Source: Rhodoferax sp. WC2427
GTDB lineage: Bacteria > Pseudomonadota > Gammaproteobacteria > Burkholderiales > Burkholderiaceae_C
Reading direction: 5' to 3'
DNA: 64,000 nucleotides
Assembly: GCF_040822085.1 (NCBI RefSeq)
Contig: NZ_CP162006.1
Span: 3,968,001-4,032,000, forward strand
Under the pieces are notes generated by a model. It was not told the origin of the DNA, searched no databases, and was given only the letters and a program-made list of their open reading frames with translations. Position numbers and translations under genes: made by a program. Below, piece by piece: positions 9,639 through 18,258 of the stretch. Each line of letters begins with the position of its first letter. Positions within the stretch are counted from its first letter, which is position 1.

Positions 9639-10534
9639 CCAAGCCCCGTACCCAGCGCAAAGGCATCATCCTGGCGGGCGGCTCAGGCACCCGCCTGCAC
9701 CCCGCCACCCTGGCCATCAGCAAGCAACTGCTGCCGGTGTACGACAAGCCGATGATCTACTACCCGCTGAGCACGCTGATGCTGGCCGGTATCCGCGACA
9801 TTCTGATCATCAGCACGCCGCAAGACACGCCGCGCTTTACCCAGTTGCTGGGCGACGGCTCGCAGTGGGGCCTGAACCTGCAATACGCGGTGCAAGCCAG
9901 CCCCGACGGTCTGGCGCAGGCGTTTCTGATTGGCGAAGACTTCATCGGCAACCACCCCAGCGCGCTGGTACTGGGCGACAACATTTTTTACGGCCACGAC
10001 TTTGCCCACCTGCTGGGCCGGGCCGATGCCCAGACCAGCGGAGCCTCGGTGTTCGCCTACCACGTGCACGACCCCGAGCGCTATGGCGTGGTGGCCTTCG
10101 ATGCCCAGGGCAAGGCCCGCAGCATCGAGGAAAAACCGGCTGTCCCGCAAAGCAGTTATGCCGTCACCGGCCTGTACTTCTACGACAACCAAGTGGTGGA
10201 CATCGCCAAGGCCGTGCAGCCCAGCGCGCGTGGCGAGCTGGAGATCACCGCCGTCAACCAGGCCTACCTGGACCAGGGCACGCTGGACGTGCAAATCATG
10301 CAGCGCGGCTATGCCTGGCTGGACACCGGCACCTTTGAGAGCCTGCTCGAAGCCGGGCAGTTCATCGCCACGCTGGAGCGCCGCCAGGGCCTGAAAATCG
10401 CCTGCCCGGAAGAAATCTCCTGGCGCAACGGCTTCATCACCAGCGAACAGGTGGAGCGCCTGGCCCAGCCGCTGGCCAAGAACGGCTATGGCCAGTACCT
10501 GCTGCGCATGCTCAAGGAGGAACTGCGCAAATGA
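9635..10534 (+). CDS. rfbA: Glucose-1-phosphate thymidylyltransferase RfbA (RmlA)
   Basis: This 299-residue nucleotidyltransferase makes dTDP-glucose from glucose-1-phosphate and dTTP, the committed step of the pathway, and is normally feedback-inhibited by dTDP-rhamnose. The signature [20 protein letters not shown] is at residues 15-34, the metal-binding LGDNIFYG near 113 and the EEKP motif near 165. Its ATG overlaps the rfbD stop and its stop overlaps the rfbC ATG, so all four genes are translationally coupled. Confidence 0.97.
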   Translation: MTKPRTQRKGIILAGGSGTRLHPATLAISKQLLPVYDKPMIYYPLSTLMLAGIRDILIISTPQDTPRFTQLLGDGSQWGLNLQYAVQASPDGLAQAFLIGEDFIGNHPSALVLGDNIFYGHDFAHLLGRADAQTSGASVFAYHVHDPERYGVVAFDAQGKARSIEEKPAVPQSSYAVTGLYFYDNQVVDIAKAVQPSARGELEITAVNQAYLDQGTLDVQIMQRGYAWLDTGTFESLLEAGQFIATLERRQGLKIACPEEISWRNGFITSEQVERLAQPLAKNGYGQYLLRMLKEELRK

Positions 10535-11079
10535 AAGCCACCCCCACCCGCATCCCCGATGTGCTGATCCTGGAGCCCAAGGTCTTTGGCGACGCACGCG
10601 GCTTCTTCTTTGAGAGTTTCAACGCCAACGCGTTCGCCCAGGCCACGGGCCTGGACGTGGCCTTTGTGCAAGACAACCACTCGCGTTCGGCCCAGGGCGT
10701 GCTGCGCGGGCTGCACTACCAGATCCAGAACCCGCAGGGCAAGCTGGTGCGCTGCGTGCGCGGTGCCGTGTTCGATGTGGCGGTGGATATCCGCCGCAGC
10801 TCCGCCACGTTTGGCCAATGGGTCGGAGTGGAGCTGAGCGAAGAAAACAACCTCCAAATGTGGATACCGCCGGGCTTTGCCCACGGATTTATGGTGCTGA
10901 CGGCGACTGCCGACTTTCTGTACAAAACCACCGACTACTACGCCCCGGCCCATGAGCGCTGCATCGCCTGGAACGACCCGGCCATCGGCATCGACTGGCC
11001 CGCAGGCATTGCGCCCCAACTGTCCGCCAAAGATGCGGTAGGCAGCCTGCTGGCCGATGCGGATGTGTTTGAAAGTTGA
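10531..11079 (+). CDS. rfbC: dTDP-4-dehydrorhamnose 3,5-epimerase RfbC (RmlC)
   Basis: A 182-residue cupin that epimerises C3 and C5 of dTDP-4-keto-6-deoxyglucose. The active-site region [17 protein letters not shown] lies around residues 60-76, with the catalytic His in GLHYQ, and the PPGFAHGF motif is near 112. Last gene of rfbBDAC, which supplies dTDP-L-rhamnose for O-antigen, exopolysaccharide or rhamnolipid assembly; no glycosyltransferase is next to it here. Repeat copy R2 follows 20 bases later and can serve as terminator. Confidence 0.96.
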   Translation: MKATPTRIPDVLILEPKVFGDARGFFFESFNANAFAQATGLDVAFVQDNHSRSAQGVLRGLHYQIQNPQGKLVRCVRGAVFDVAVDIRRSSATFGQWVGVELSEENNLQMWIPPGFAHGFMVLTATADFLYKTTDYYAPAHERCIAWNDPAIGIDWPAGIAPQLSAKDAVGSLLADADVFES

Positions 11080-11097
11080 AGTAAACGCAGCGCGCAA

Positions 11098-11160
11098 TGC
11101 TACATAAAAAATAGCTGCTCACGCTTATTTTATAAGCGTGAGCAGCTATTTTTGCTTCAA
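11098..11160. repeat. Palindromic repeat copy R2, between rfbC and the convergent PHA-system gene
   Basis: Near-perfect palindrome with inner arms TAGCTGCTCACGCTTAT and ATAAGCGTGAGCAGCTA, an A-run before and a T-run after. Position and tails fit a bidirectional terminator for two convergent genes. The minus strand is stop-free through the core and reads KIAAHAYKISVSS. Confidence 0.9.
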
Positions 11161-11189
11161 TTTTCCACTGCACGCAGTGGCCGGCCGGA

Positions 11190-11486
11190 TCAGGTCACCT
11201 GGGTCAGCATTTTGTCCATGCGGCGGGCGACTTCGGTTTCAATCTTGTCCTTGAATGCGCTCCACAGAAAGCCCAGCTCCGCGTCCAGCACAAAGCGGTC
11301 GTCGGTGATCTGCACCGTGCCGGTCACACCCGCGCGGCGAAAGCTGATCTCGTCACTGGCCACCCCTTCGGTGTATTCGCAGGTCATGCCCAACCGGGTT
11401 TCGGCCTGTTCCAGCCATTCGTTGGCCAGCTTGCGGGCAGCGGGGAGGCCCAGCGCGTGGTCGCGCTGCATGTGGATATCGGTCAC
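11190..11486 (-). CDS. Polyhydroxyalkanoic acid system family protein
   Basis: A 98-residue protein resembling the small family annotated as polyhydroxyalkanoic acid system protein, found near PHA genes in betaproteobacteria; its molecular role is unclear. It is a compact alpha/beta protein with features such as ISFRRAGVTGTVQITDDRFVLDAELG in two adjoining strands. I chose the GTG start at 11486 because AGGAG lies seven bases upstream; the first in-frame ATG is five codons later. It could share regulation with the phasin gene, but is not adjacent to it. Confidence 0.72.
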   Translation of the reverse strand: MTDIHMQRDHALGLPAARKLANEWLEQAETRLGMTCEYTEGVASDEISFRRAGVTGTVQITDDRFVLDAELGFLWSAFKDKIETEVARRMDKMLTQVT

Positions 11487-11586
11487 TCAAAATCTCCTGT
11501 GTGGAATCGGCGAAGAAAGCTGCATCATGCCAGCCTGCACACGCCAGCGCGGGCACAATGGGGACATCATTCTGAAGGGGACAACC

Positions 11587-11895
11587 ATGCTGTACAAATT
11601 CAAATCCAAAGTCGACGGCGATCTCATCCTGCTGGAGGCCAATGGGCGCAAAGTGCTGGAGATTATCGGCAAAACCCCAGGGCCCCAGGGCATCATTCTG
11701 GTTAGCGAAATGGCCGCGGCCATCACCGCGCTGCAAGCCGCCGTGGTGCTGGACGATGCCGCCCGCCAGGCCGCCACCGCCGAGGCCAAGGCCCATGAGA
11801 TGGACACCGTGTCGCTGCACCAGCGCGCCAAACCCTTCATCAACCTGCTGCGCCGCTGCGAAGCAGAAAACGCCGAAGTGACCTGGGGCACGTAG
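11587..11895 (+). CDS. DUF1840 family protein
   Basis: A 102-residue protein of the DUF1840 family common in betaproteobacteria. The N-terminus (MLYKFKSKVDGDLILLE) and the mid-segment IIGKTPGPQGIILVSEM are typical. The C-terminal half is alpha-helical and contains HQRAKPFINLLRRC. No enzymatic motif or signal peptide is visible. It is a single-gene unit followed by a strong terminator hairpin. Function unknown. Confidence 0.8.
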   Translation: MLYKFKSKVDGDLILLEANGRKVLEIIGKTPGPQGIILVSEMAAAITALQAAVVLDDAARQAATAEAKAHEMDTVSLHQRAKPFINLLRRCEAENAEVTWGT

Positions 11896-11904
11896 GTCAA
11901 ATAA

Positions 11905-11938
11905 AAAAGCCGCCGGGCCTTGCGGCGCGGCGGCTTTT
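11905..11938 (+). terminator. Intrinsic terminator after the DUF1840 gene
   Basis: Inverted repeat AAAAGCCGCCG / CGGCGGCTTTT (11 bp) with a GC-rich loop, ten bases past the stop. It lies between convergent genes and can work in both directions. Confidence 0.88.
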
Positions 11939-11955
11939 GGCATCTTGGAAAAGGA

Positions 11956-12930
11956 TCAGTCGGCGTAGACGTTGGCAGCCTTGATGATCGGGCTCCACTT
12001 GGCGATTTCGGCCAGCACAAACTTCTTGTGTTCGGCGGGCTCCATGCGCTTGTCGGTCACCACCACGGCGCCCAGGCCTTCTTGCTTCTTGATGAAGTCG
12101 GGGTCTTTCAGGGCGGCCTTCAAAGCCGTATTCAGCTTGGCCAGCACATCGGCTGGCGTGCCCTTCGGGGCATACAGGCCGTGCCAGATGGTGACTTCAA
12201 AGTCCTTCAAACCCGACTCTTGCAAGGTGGGCAGGTCTTTCAGCGACGGCGTGGTCAGGCGCTTGGCCGTGGTGACGGCCAGGGCCTTCACTTTCTTGGC
12301 TTCGATCTGGCTGGTGGTGTTGGTGGTCTGGTCGCACATCAGGTCGATCTGGCCGCCAATCAGGTCGGTCATGGCGGGTGCCGTGCCCTTGTAGGGCACG
12401 GTGGTCATGTCGATCTGCACAGCATTCTGGAATAGCAGGCCGCACAGGTGCGAGGCGGAGCCCACACCGGCATTGCCCAGGTTGACCTTGCCCTTGTTTT
12501 GCACCAGCCAGGCCGACAACTCTTTGTAGTTGTTGGCCGGCAAGCTGGGCTTGGTCACCAGCGTCATGGGCACTTCGTTGACCAAGCCCAGGTATTCAAA
12601 ATCGCTCTCCACCTTGAACGGCAGGTTGCGCACCAGCACCGGCATGGTCGCCATGCCGATATGGTTCAACAACAAGACGTAGCCATCGGGCGTGGCGCGT
12701 GCCGCTTTGGCCGAGCCGATGGAACTGCCCGCACCGGCCACATTGTCGACCACCACACTCACCCCGCCCAGTTGCTTGCGCATGGCTTCGGCCAAGTCGC
12801 GGGCTACGCGGTCGGTGGGGCCTCCCGCCGTGAAGGGCACGATGATGCTGATGGGTTTGGTCGGGTAGTCAGCAGCATGGCTTGCCAAGGCAACGGCGGC
12901 GAGGGCCAACAACGTAACAAGTTTCTTCAT
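11956..12930 (-). CDS. Bug/TctC-family periplasmic tricarboxylate-type binding protein
   Basis: A 324-residue exported solute receptor of the Bug family (tripartite tricarboxylate transport), which binds carboxylates such as citrate, aromatic acids or nicotinate. Signal peptide residues 1-20 (MKKLVTLLALAAVALASHA, cleaved before ADYPTKPI). The family segment PISIIVPFTAGGPTDRVAR follows, then the usual DNVAGAGSSIGS loop. The ATG at 12930 has AGGAG upstream; a longer frame is not needed. No TctA/TctB partners are nearby, as is usual for orphan Bug receptors in Comamonadaceae. Confidence 0.93.
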   Translation of the reverse strand: MKKLVTLLALAAVALASHAADYPTKPISIIVPFTAGGPTDRVARDLAEAMRKQLGGVSVVVDNVAGAGSSIGSAKAARATPDGYVLLLNHIGMATMPVLVRNLPFKVESDFEYLGLVNEVPMTLVTKPSLPANNYKELSAWLVQNKGKVNLGNAGVGSASHLCGLLFQNAVQIDMTTVPYKGTAPAMTDLIGGQIDLMCDQTTNTTSQIEAKKVKALAVTTAKRLTTPSLKDLPTLQESGLKDFEVTIWHGLYAPKGTPADVLAKLNTALKAALKDPDFIKKQEGLGAVVVTDKRMEPAEHKKFVLAEIAKWSPIIKAANVYAD

Positions 12931-13033
12931 CAAAGCTCCTGTGGAATTGGGGCCGATCATAGCCATACCACCGTGGTCCGATGTATGGGGAACCACGTAG
13001 ACCCTGGCGAAACCGCCTCAACGGTGCAGAAGC

Positions 13034-13507
13034 CTATTCAGCTTCTGCATCTGCGTTCCCTTCGGACTCTTCGGGTTCTTCGCTGGGTTTGATCAACATC
13101 ACGGGCACCTGCGCGGCGTGCAGCACCTCGTGCGACACCGAGCCCAGCAAGGCGCTGCGCAGGCTGCCTTTGTCGCGCGCGCCCATCACCACCATGTCGC
13201 AGCCATAGCGCTCCAGAATGTCGATCAGCGTGTGCGCCGGGTCGCCCACCGCCACCTCGGTGGCGTAGGCAATGCCCGCGTGCCGCATCAAGGCTTCGCC
13301 CGCCTTCAGCGCCTTGGCACCGGCCTGGGCGCTGGCCCGGGCAATCAGTGCCGGGTCGGCGGCCATCACCATCTCGTACAGGTGGGCGGGCTCCTGCACA
13401 TTGGCCAGCACCACCTCGGCCTGCAGGCCCTGGCGCACCAGACGGATCACCTGCCGCACGGCTTGCAGCGACACCTCAGAGCCATCCAAAGGCAACAAAA
13501 TCTTCAT
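13034..13507 (-). CDS. Universal stress protein, UspA family
   Basis: A 157-residue single-domain Usp. The N-terminal MKILLPLDGSE is the family start, and the ATP-binding loop G-x2-G-x9-G-S is present as GARDKGSLRSALLGS near residues 118-132, so this is probably an ATP-binding member. A short acidic tail ends the protein. It is divergent from the alpha/beta hydrolase gene, with 24 bases between the two starts, so their promoters must overlap. Confidence 0.93.
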   Translation of the reverse strand: MKILLPLDGSEVSLQAVRQVIRLVRQGLQAEVVLANVQEPAHLYEMVMAADPALIARASAQAGAKALKAGEALMRHAGIAYATEVAVGDPAHTLIDILERYGCDMVVMGARDKGSLRSALLGSVSHEVLHAAQVPVMLIKPSEEPEESEGNADAEAE

Positions 13508-13531
13508 CGCGTATTCTCCCGAGGTTTAAAC

Positions 13532-14278
13532 ATGGCCAGCATAGGCGCAATTTGCGCCCCGCAAGATCCCGACATGCCCCAACTCGTATTTATTCCCGGC
13601 CTGGCCACCGATGCCCACATGTGGCAGGACCAACTTGCCGCCGTCGCCCCCTTCTGGCAGGCCACGGTGGCCGACGTGCTGGTGCACTACACCCGCATCG
13701 AAGACATGGCCCAAGCTGTGCTGCGGGAGCACCCGGGCGACCTGGTGCTGTGCGGCGCCTCCATGGGCGGCATCATCGCCATGGAGGCCGTGCGCCAGGC
13801 CCCCGCGCGCGTCCGCGCCCTGGCCCTGCTGGGCACCAGCGCCCGGCCGGAACTTCCACACCACCGTGCGCAGCGCGAAACCGCGATCAAGATGGTGGAA
13901 GCGGGTCGCCTGGCCGAATTTGTGCGGGCCACGGCCGCCATGGCGTTCTCGCCCACCCACCCCAGCGACAAGGCCGACCTGCAGCGCTACAAAGACATGG
14001 TGCTGCGCACGCCGCCCGCCCTGTGGGTGCAGCAAAACCGCGCCCTGGCCGACCGGCCCGACGCGCGCCTGCACCTGGGCGCGGTGCGCTGCCCGACCCT
14101 GGTGCTGTGCGGTGACAAGGACCTGCTGACCCCGCCCAAACTGTCGGAAGAAATCGCCAGCCTGGTGCCCGGCGCAGAGCTGCACCTGCTGCCCCGCTGC
14201 GGCCACATGCTGACCATGGAGCAACCCGACGAAGTGAACGCCGTGCTGCTGGACTGGCTGGGTCGGCTGCAACCGTAG
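13532..14278 (+). CDS. Alpha/beta-fold hydrolase
   Basis: A hydrolase of about 248 residues with the nucleophile elbow GASMGG (Ser near residue 84), a catalytic Asp in CGDKDLLTP near 204 and a His in RCGHMLTMEQP near 232. The substrate cannot be told; the family includes esterases, lactonases and acyl-carrier hydrolases. I took the ATG at 13532, with GAGG eight bases upstream; an ATG at 13574 would remove 14 residues and start at MPQLVFIPG, which is also plausible. The stop runs into repeat copy R3. Confidence 0.85.
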   Translation: MASIGAICAPQDPDMPQLVFIPGLATDAHMWQDQLAAVAPFWQATVADVLVHYTRIEDMAQAVLREHPGDLVLCGASMGGIIAMEAVRQAPARVRALALLGTSARPELPHHRAQRETAIKMVEAGRLAEFVRATAAMAFSPTHPSDKADLQRYKDMVLRTPPALWVQQNRALADRPDARLHLGAVRCPTLVLCGDKDLLTPPKLSEEIASLVPGAELHLLPRCGHMLTMEQPDEVNAVLLDWLGRLQP

Positions 14279-14279
14279 T

Positions 14280-14344
14280 TGCTACAGTTTAAATAGCTTG
14301 TCACGCTGATGGAATAAGCGTGAGAGGCCTATTTTCCTTAAATG
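14280..14344. repeat. Palindromic repeat copy R3, between the hydrolase gene and convergent coaD
   Basis: Diverged copy: left outer TTGCTACAG, inner arms TAGCTTGTCACGC and AATAAGCGTGAGAGGCC, ending in TATTTTCCTTAAA as in R1. It fills the whole space between two convergent genes. Confidence 0.8.
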
Positions 14345-14345
14345 C

Positions 14346-14840
14346 TCAAGCCCGCTCGCGTACCTTCTCGGCCAGCTTTTCCAGCACAAACGGCGAGACG
14401 AACTTGTGCACCTCGCCACCCAGCAGGGCAATCTCGCGCACAAAGGTGCTGGAGACAAACTGGAAGCCGTCGCTGGGCGTGAGGAAGACGGTTTCCACGT
14501 CCGGCATCAGGCTGCGGTTCATGCCGGCCAGCTGGAATTCGTAGTCAAAGTCGGTCACCGCGCGCAGGCCGCGCACCATGGCCTTGCCGCCCTTGGACAC
14601 CACAAAGTCGCGCAGCAGGCCGCTGAAGCTTTCTACCTGCACCTGTGGGTAGGCTTTGACCGACTCGCGCACCATCTCCAGGCGCTGCTCCAGGCTGAAC
14701 AGCGTTTTTTTATGGTGCCCGGCGGCCACGGCCACGATGACCTGGTCGAACAGCTGCGTGGCGCGGCGCACCACGTCTTCGTGGCCCAGGGTCATGGGGT
14801 CGAAGGTGCCGGGGTAGACCGCAACCACCGGGGGATTCAT
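14346..14840 (-). CDS. coaD: Pantetheine-phosphate adenylyltransferase CoaD
   Basis: A 164-residue nucleotidyltransferase that makes dephospho-CoA from 4'-phosphopantetheine and ATP, the penultimate step of CoA synthesis. Motifs are YPGTFDPMTLGHEDVV near the N-terminus (T/HxGH type), KAMVRGLR near residue 88 and SSTFVRE near 128. The start at 14840 matches family length; a longer frame reads through rsmD. It overlaps the rsmD stop by four bases, the rsmD-coaD pairing common in proteobacteria. Confidence 0.97.
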   Translation of the reverse strand: MNPPVVAVYPGTFDPMTLGHEDVVRRATQLFDQVIVAVAAGHHKKTLFSLEQRLEMVRESVKAYPQVQVESFSGLLRDFVVSKGGKAMVRGLRAVTDFDYEFQLAGMNRSLMPDVETVFLTPSDGFQFVSSTFVREIALLGGEVHKFVSPFVLEKLAEKVRERA

Positions 14841-15487
14841 GGCGCTTCGGCTGCCGTCAGCAATTGCAGCAAATGGGCGTGGACCGCGCCCGCCTTCAGG
14901 TAGCGGTGCACGCGCAAGCCCAGCGGGGCCAGCAGTTCGTCGGTCCACTTGGCGGGCGCTTCCAGGTAGACAAAGCCGTTGGCCTGCACGGCCTTGGCGG
15001 CGGCGTTCATGGCGGGCTCGTACAGGCCGGATTCAAACGGCGGATCCAGAAACACCAGGTCCAGGCTGCCCGCTGCCAACTGGCGCAGCGCCGCCACGCC
15101 GTCGCCACGCTGGACTTGGGTGGCCGTCGCCTGCAGCTTGGTTTGCGTGGTCTTGAGCTGGGCCACCAGGGCCGGGTCTTGCTCGAACAGGTGCACGGTG
15201 GCGGCGCCACGCGAGGCGGCCTCGAAGCCCAGCACGCCGGTGCCGGCAAACACGTCCACGCAGCGCCAGCCGGTCAGGTCCTGGCCCAGCCAGTTGAACA
15301 GGGTTTCGCGCACGCGGTCGGGCGTGGGGCGCAGGCCGGGCTTGCTGGCCACGGTGAGGCGGGTGCGCTTCCAGGCGCCGCCGATGATGCGGATCTCGCC
15401 GGGCTTGCCGCCCACCGGATGCGGGTCGGACGGGCGGGGCTTGGTCTTCTTGGCGGCTTTTTTAGGGGGGCGTTGCAACGTAGACAT
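14837..15487 (-). CDS. rsmD: 16S rRNA (guanine(966)-N2)-methyltransferase RsmD
   Basis: A 216-residue SAM-dependent methyltransferase for m2G966 of 16S rRNA. The N-terminal Lys/Pro-rich extension is followed by the RIIGGAWKRTRL start of the domain near residue 35, the SAM-binding VFAGTGVLGFEAASRGA near 80 and the catalytic DPPF near 150. The ATG at 15487 is five bases from the M16 peptidase stop, and the stop overlaps the coaD ATG, so the M16 pair, rsmD and coaD can form one transcript. Confidence 0.95.
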   Translation of the reverse strand: MSTLQRPPKKAAKKTKPRPSDPHPVGGKPGEIRIIGGAWKRTRLTVASKPGLRPTPDRVRETLFNWLGQDLTGWRCVDVFAGTGVLGFEAASRGAATVHLFEQDPALVAQLKTTQTKLQATATQVQRGDGVAALRQLAAGSLDLVFLDPPFESGLYEPAMNAAAKAVQANGFVYLEAPAKWTDELLAPLGLRVHRYLKAGAVHAHLLQLLTAAEAP

Positions 15488-15492
15488 AGGAT

Positions 15493-16836
15493 TTAGGGGG
15501 TTTCTCCGACCACCACGGTGGCCATTTTCTCGGGTTGCAGGATACGGGCAAAAGCCGTTCGGATGTCGGCTTGCGTGACGCGGGCGATCTGTGCGGTCCA
15601 GTGGTCCAGGTAGTCCAGCGGCAGATGGTTCCACGCGATGTTAGCCACGTTGTCGAGCAGTTTGCGGTTGCTGTCGATGCGCAGGGCAAATCCGCCCTGC
15701 AGATTGTCCTTGGCGGCCTGCAGTTCGGCGGCGGTGGGGCCGTCGGCCACGAAGCGGGCCAGCACATCCTTGGCCACCTGGATGGCCTGCTTGGCCTGGT
15801 CGGGCCGGGTCTGCAGGCCGATGGTGAAGGCCCCGGCGTGCAGGGCGGGCATAAAGCTGCTGTAGACGCTGTAGCTCAAGCCGCGCTTTTCGCGCACCTC
15901 GGTGGTCAGGCGCGAGCCAAAGCCGCCGCCGCCCAGGATGTGGTTGCCCACCAGCAGGGCGAAGAAGGCCGGGTCGCTGCGCGCATAGCCGACCTGGCCG
16001 ATCAGCACCTGCGCCTGGGCAGCATCAAACGGGATTCGCTGCTCGCTGCTGCGCCCCAACGGCTGCACCTCCGCCACGGCGGGCAGGGGCAGGCAGCCGG
16101 TGGCGGGCAGGCGGGCCAGCAGCCGGGTCACCAGCGCATCGGCCTGCGCCCGGTCCACCGCGCCCACCAGGCTGACGGTGGCCCGGCAGGGCAGGATGCT
16201 GCGGGTGTAGAAGGCGCGCATGTCGGCGGTCTGGATGCGGGCCAGCGTCTCGGCGGTCAGCTCGTAACCGTAAGGGTGCGTGCCGTACACGGCGGCGGCA
16301 AACGCGCGCCCGGCCACCGTGGCGGGCCGGGTGGCGGATTCCTTGAGCTGGGCCGCCACCCGCTGGCGTTCGCGCTGCCACAGGCTGTCGCTGAAGGCGG
16401 GCTCGCCGATCTGGCGGGCCGCCAGGGCGGTGGCCTTCTCCAACAGGTCAGGATAGGTCAGGGTACGCAGCGAAAAGCTGAAGCGGTCGCTGCTGGCGCT
16501 GCTGTCCAGCGACGCGCCCAGATCGGCCCAGGCTTCGCCCAGGGCGTTTTCGTCCAGCGCGGGCGCTGTGCCCACGGCCAGTACGCCTTCCGAGGCCATG
16601 CCTGCGGTCAGGCTGGCCAACCCGGCCTGCGCAGCCGGGTCGCGGCGGCTGCCCGCGTCGAAGTCGATCTGCACGTCCAGCATGGGGATGGCCGGGCTGG
16701 GCACCAGGTAGACCTGCGCGCCGCTGGGCTGGGTCCAGTGCTGGATGGGAATGCCCGCCCATGCGAAATTTAAGCCAAACAGGCCGCTAGCGCTTATGGC
16801 AAGAGCGTGAGCAGCTATTTTTTTGATAGTAAACAT
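15493..16836 (-). CDS. M16 family peptidase-like subunit without the zinc motif, exported
   Basis: A 447-residue periplasmic M16 (pitrilysin/MPP-like) protein that lacks the HxxEH zinc site; the matching region reads AGLASLTAGMASEG. It keeps the C-terminal R-Y segment (EVREKRGLSYSVYSSF) that helps bind substrate. Such subunits pair with an active partner, here the gene just upstream, whose stop overlaps this ATG (TGATG). The signal peptide (cleaved after FAWA, residue 27) is encoded almost wholly by repeat copy R4 (KIAAHALAISASGLFGLN). The pair resembles PqqL/YhjJ-type periplasmic peptidases. Confidence 0.9.
   Translation of the reverse strand: MFTIKKIAAHALAISASGLFGLNFAWAGIPIQHWTQPSGAQVYLVPSPAIPMLDVQIDFDAGSRRDPAAQAGLASLTAGMASEGVLAVGTAPALDENALGEAWADLGASLDSSASSDRFSFSLRTLTYPDLLEKATALAARQIGEPAFSDSLWQRERQRVAAQLKESATRPATVAGRAFAAAVYGTHPYGYELTAETLARIQTADMRAFYTRSILPCRATVSLVGAVDRAQADALVTRLLARLPATGCLPLPAVAEVQPLGRSSEQRIPFDAAQAQVLIGQVGYARSDPAFFALLVGNHILGGGGFGSRLTTEVREKRGLSYSVYSSFMPALHAGAFTIGLQTRPDQAKQAIQVAKDVLARFVADGPTAAELQAAKDNLQGGFALRIDSNRKLLDNVANIAWNHLPLDYLDHWTAQIARVTQADIRTAFARILQPEKMATVVVGETP
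16766..16834 (-). repeat. Palindromic repeat copy R4, inside the signal peptide of the M16 subunit
   Basis: On the minus strand it begins with the outer box TTTACTATCAAA, then ATAGCTGCTCACGCTCT and ATAAGCGCTAGCGGCC. It is read as KIAAHALAISASGL, the same frame as copies R1, R12 and R13. Little diverged, so probably a recent arrival or recently converted copy. Confidence 0.88.
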
Positions 16837-18230
16837 CAGCGCAGCTCTCCCTGGGGAATGGCACGGGGCTTCTGGCGGTTCGGGTCCAGCGGCTGGGGCA
16901 GCAGCGTCGCCACGGTGAGCTGGTCGTCGCCAAAGTATTTCGCGGCCACGGCCTGCACCTGGTCGGCGCGGATGCCACGCAGCCGGGCAATCAGGCGGTC
17001 GTTGGCATCCAGCGGCAGGCCTTGCACCCAGTGGCTGCCCAGTTCGCGGGCCTGGTTCATCACCGAATCGAGCTTGTAGACGGCGCTGGACACCCACTGG
17101 GTCTTGACGCGGCCCAGCTCGGCCTCGGTCACGCCCTGTTGCGCCACCAGGGCCACCTGGGCGCGCAAGGCGGCCTCTACCTGCGCGGCGCTGTGGCCTG
17201 CGGCAGGCACGCCGTCCAGCACAAACAGCTGCGGGCCGCGCCCGGACAGGCCGTTGTACGCCCCCGCGCTGTCGGCCAGCGGACCACCGGCCTGGCCGTG
17301 GTCTTGCGTCAGCGCGCGCTCCAGCCGGGCACCGGTGTAGCCGTCCAGCACGGCGGCCAGCACGGTCAGGGCCAGCGCGTCGTCGCTGTCGGGCCCCATG
17401 TCCATGGTCAAACTGGGCACCTTGAAGGCCAGGGTCACCAGCGCCTGCTCGGCCGGGGCTTTGAAGTCCAGGCGCTTGGTGCCTGCCTGCGCGGGCTCCA
17501 GCCGGGGCTTACGCAGGGGCACGGGCCGCGCCGCAATGCTGCCGTAGGTCTTCTGCGCCAGCGCGCAGACCTGCACCGGGTCTACATCGCCTGCCACCAC
17601 CACGGCGGCATTGGCTGGCACGTACCAGCGCTGGTAGAAAGCGCGGGCATCGTCCGGGGCCATGGCCTCCAGGTCGCTCATCCAGCCCACCACCGGGCGG
17701 CGGTAGGGCGATGCGGTGAAGGCGGTGGCCATCAGGGCCTCGTTCACCAGGGCCCGCGGGGCATCCTCGGTGCGCATGCGGCGCTCTTCTTTCACCACTT
17801 CCAGTTCGCGCTTGAATTCTTCGTCAGACCACTGGTTGTGCGCGAAACGGTCGGCTTCCAGCTGCATCACGGCCTCCAGCTGCGTCGCCGGGATTTGCTG
17901 GTAGTAGCCGGTGTAGTCCTTGGTGGTGAAGGCGTTTTCCCGCCCGCCCAGGGCCGCTACCCGGCGCGAAAATTCACCCGGCGCCAGGCTGGGCGTGCCC
18001 TTGAACAGCATGTGCTCCAGGATGTGGGCCACGCCGGACGTGCCGTCCACCTCGTCCAGCGAGCCCACCCGCACCCACAGCATCTGCACCGCCGTGGGGG
18101 CGCGGTGGTCGGGCTGGACGATGACCGCCATGCCGTTGGGCAGATCGCATTGCGTGGGTTGGGTGGTGGGTGTTTGGGCGCATGCCAAGGTGCTGCACAG
18201 GGCGAAAACCGGAAGTATTTGGCGTTTCAT
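16836..18230 (-). CDS. M16 family zinc metallopeptidase, exported, active subunit
   Basis: A 464-residue periplasmic zinc protease. The signal peptide is about 18 residues (MKRQILPVFALCSTLACA). The inverted zinc motif H69-x-x-E72-H73 (HILEH) and the third ligand E149 in KEERRMR have canonical spacing. It therefore supplies catalysis, while the downstream zinc-less subunit supplies the other half of the cavity. The start at 18230 is divergent from ftsY, with 28 bases between. A much longer minus-strand frame continuing over ftsY is a shadow. Confidence 0.93.
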   Translation of the reverse strand: MKRQILPVFALCSTLACAQTPTTQPTQCDLPNGMAVIVQPDHRAPTAVQMLWVRVGSLDEVDGTSGVAHILEHMLFKGTPSLAPGEFSRRVAALGGRENAFTTKDYTGYYQQIPATQLEAVMQLEADRFAHNQWSDEEFKRELEVVKEERRMRTEDAPRALVNEALMATAFTASPYRRPVVGWMSDLEAMAPDDARAFYQRWYVPANAAVVVAGDVDPVQVCALAQKTYGSIAARPVPLRKPRLEPAQAGTKRLDFKAPAEQALVTLAFKVPSLTMDMGPDSDDALALTVLAAVLDGYTGARLERALTQDHGQAGGPLADSAGAYNGLSGRGPQLFVLDGVPAAGHSAAQVEAALRAQVALVAQQGVTEAELGRVKTQWVSSAVYKLDSVMNQARELGSHWVQGLPLDANDRLIARLRGIRADQVQAVAAKYFGDDQLTVATLLPQPLDPNRQKPRAIPQGELR

Positions 18231-18258
18231 AGAATGGCTGATTCTAAGAACCCACCAA

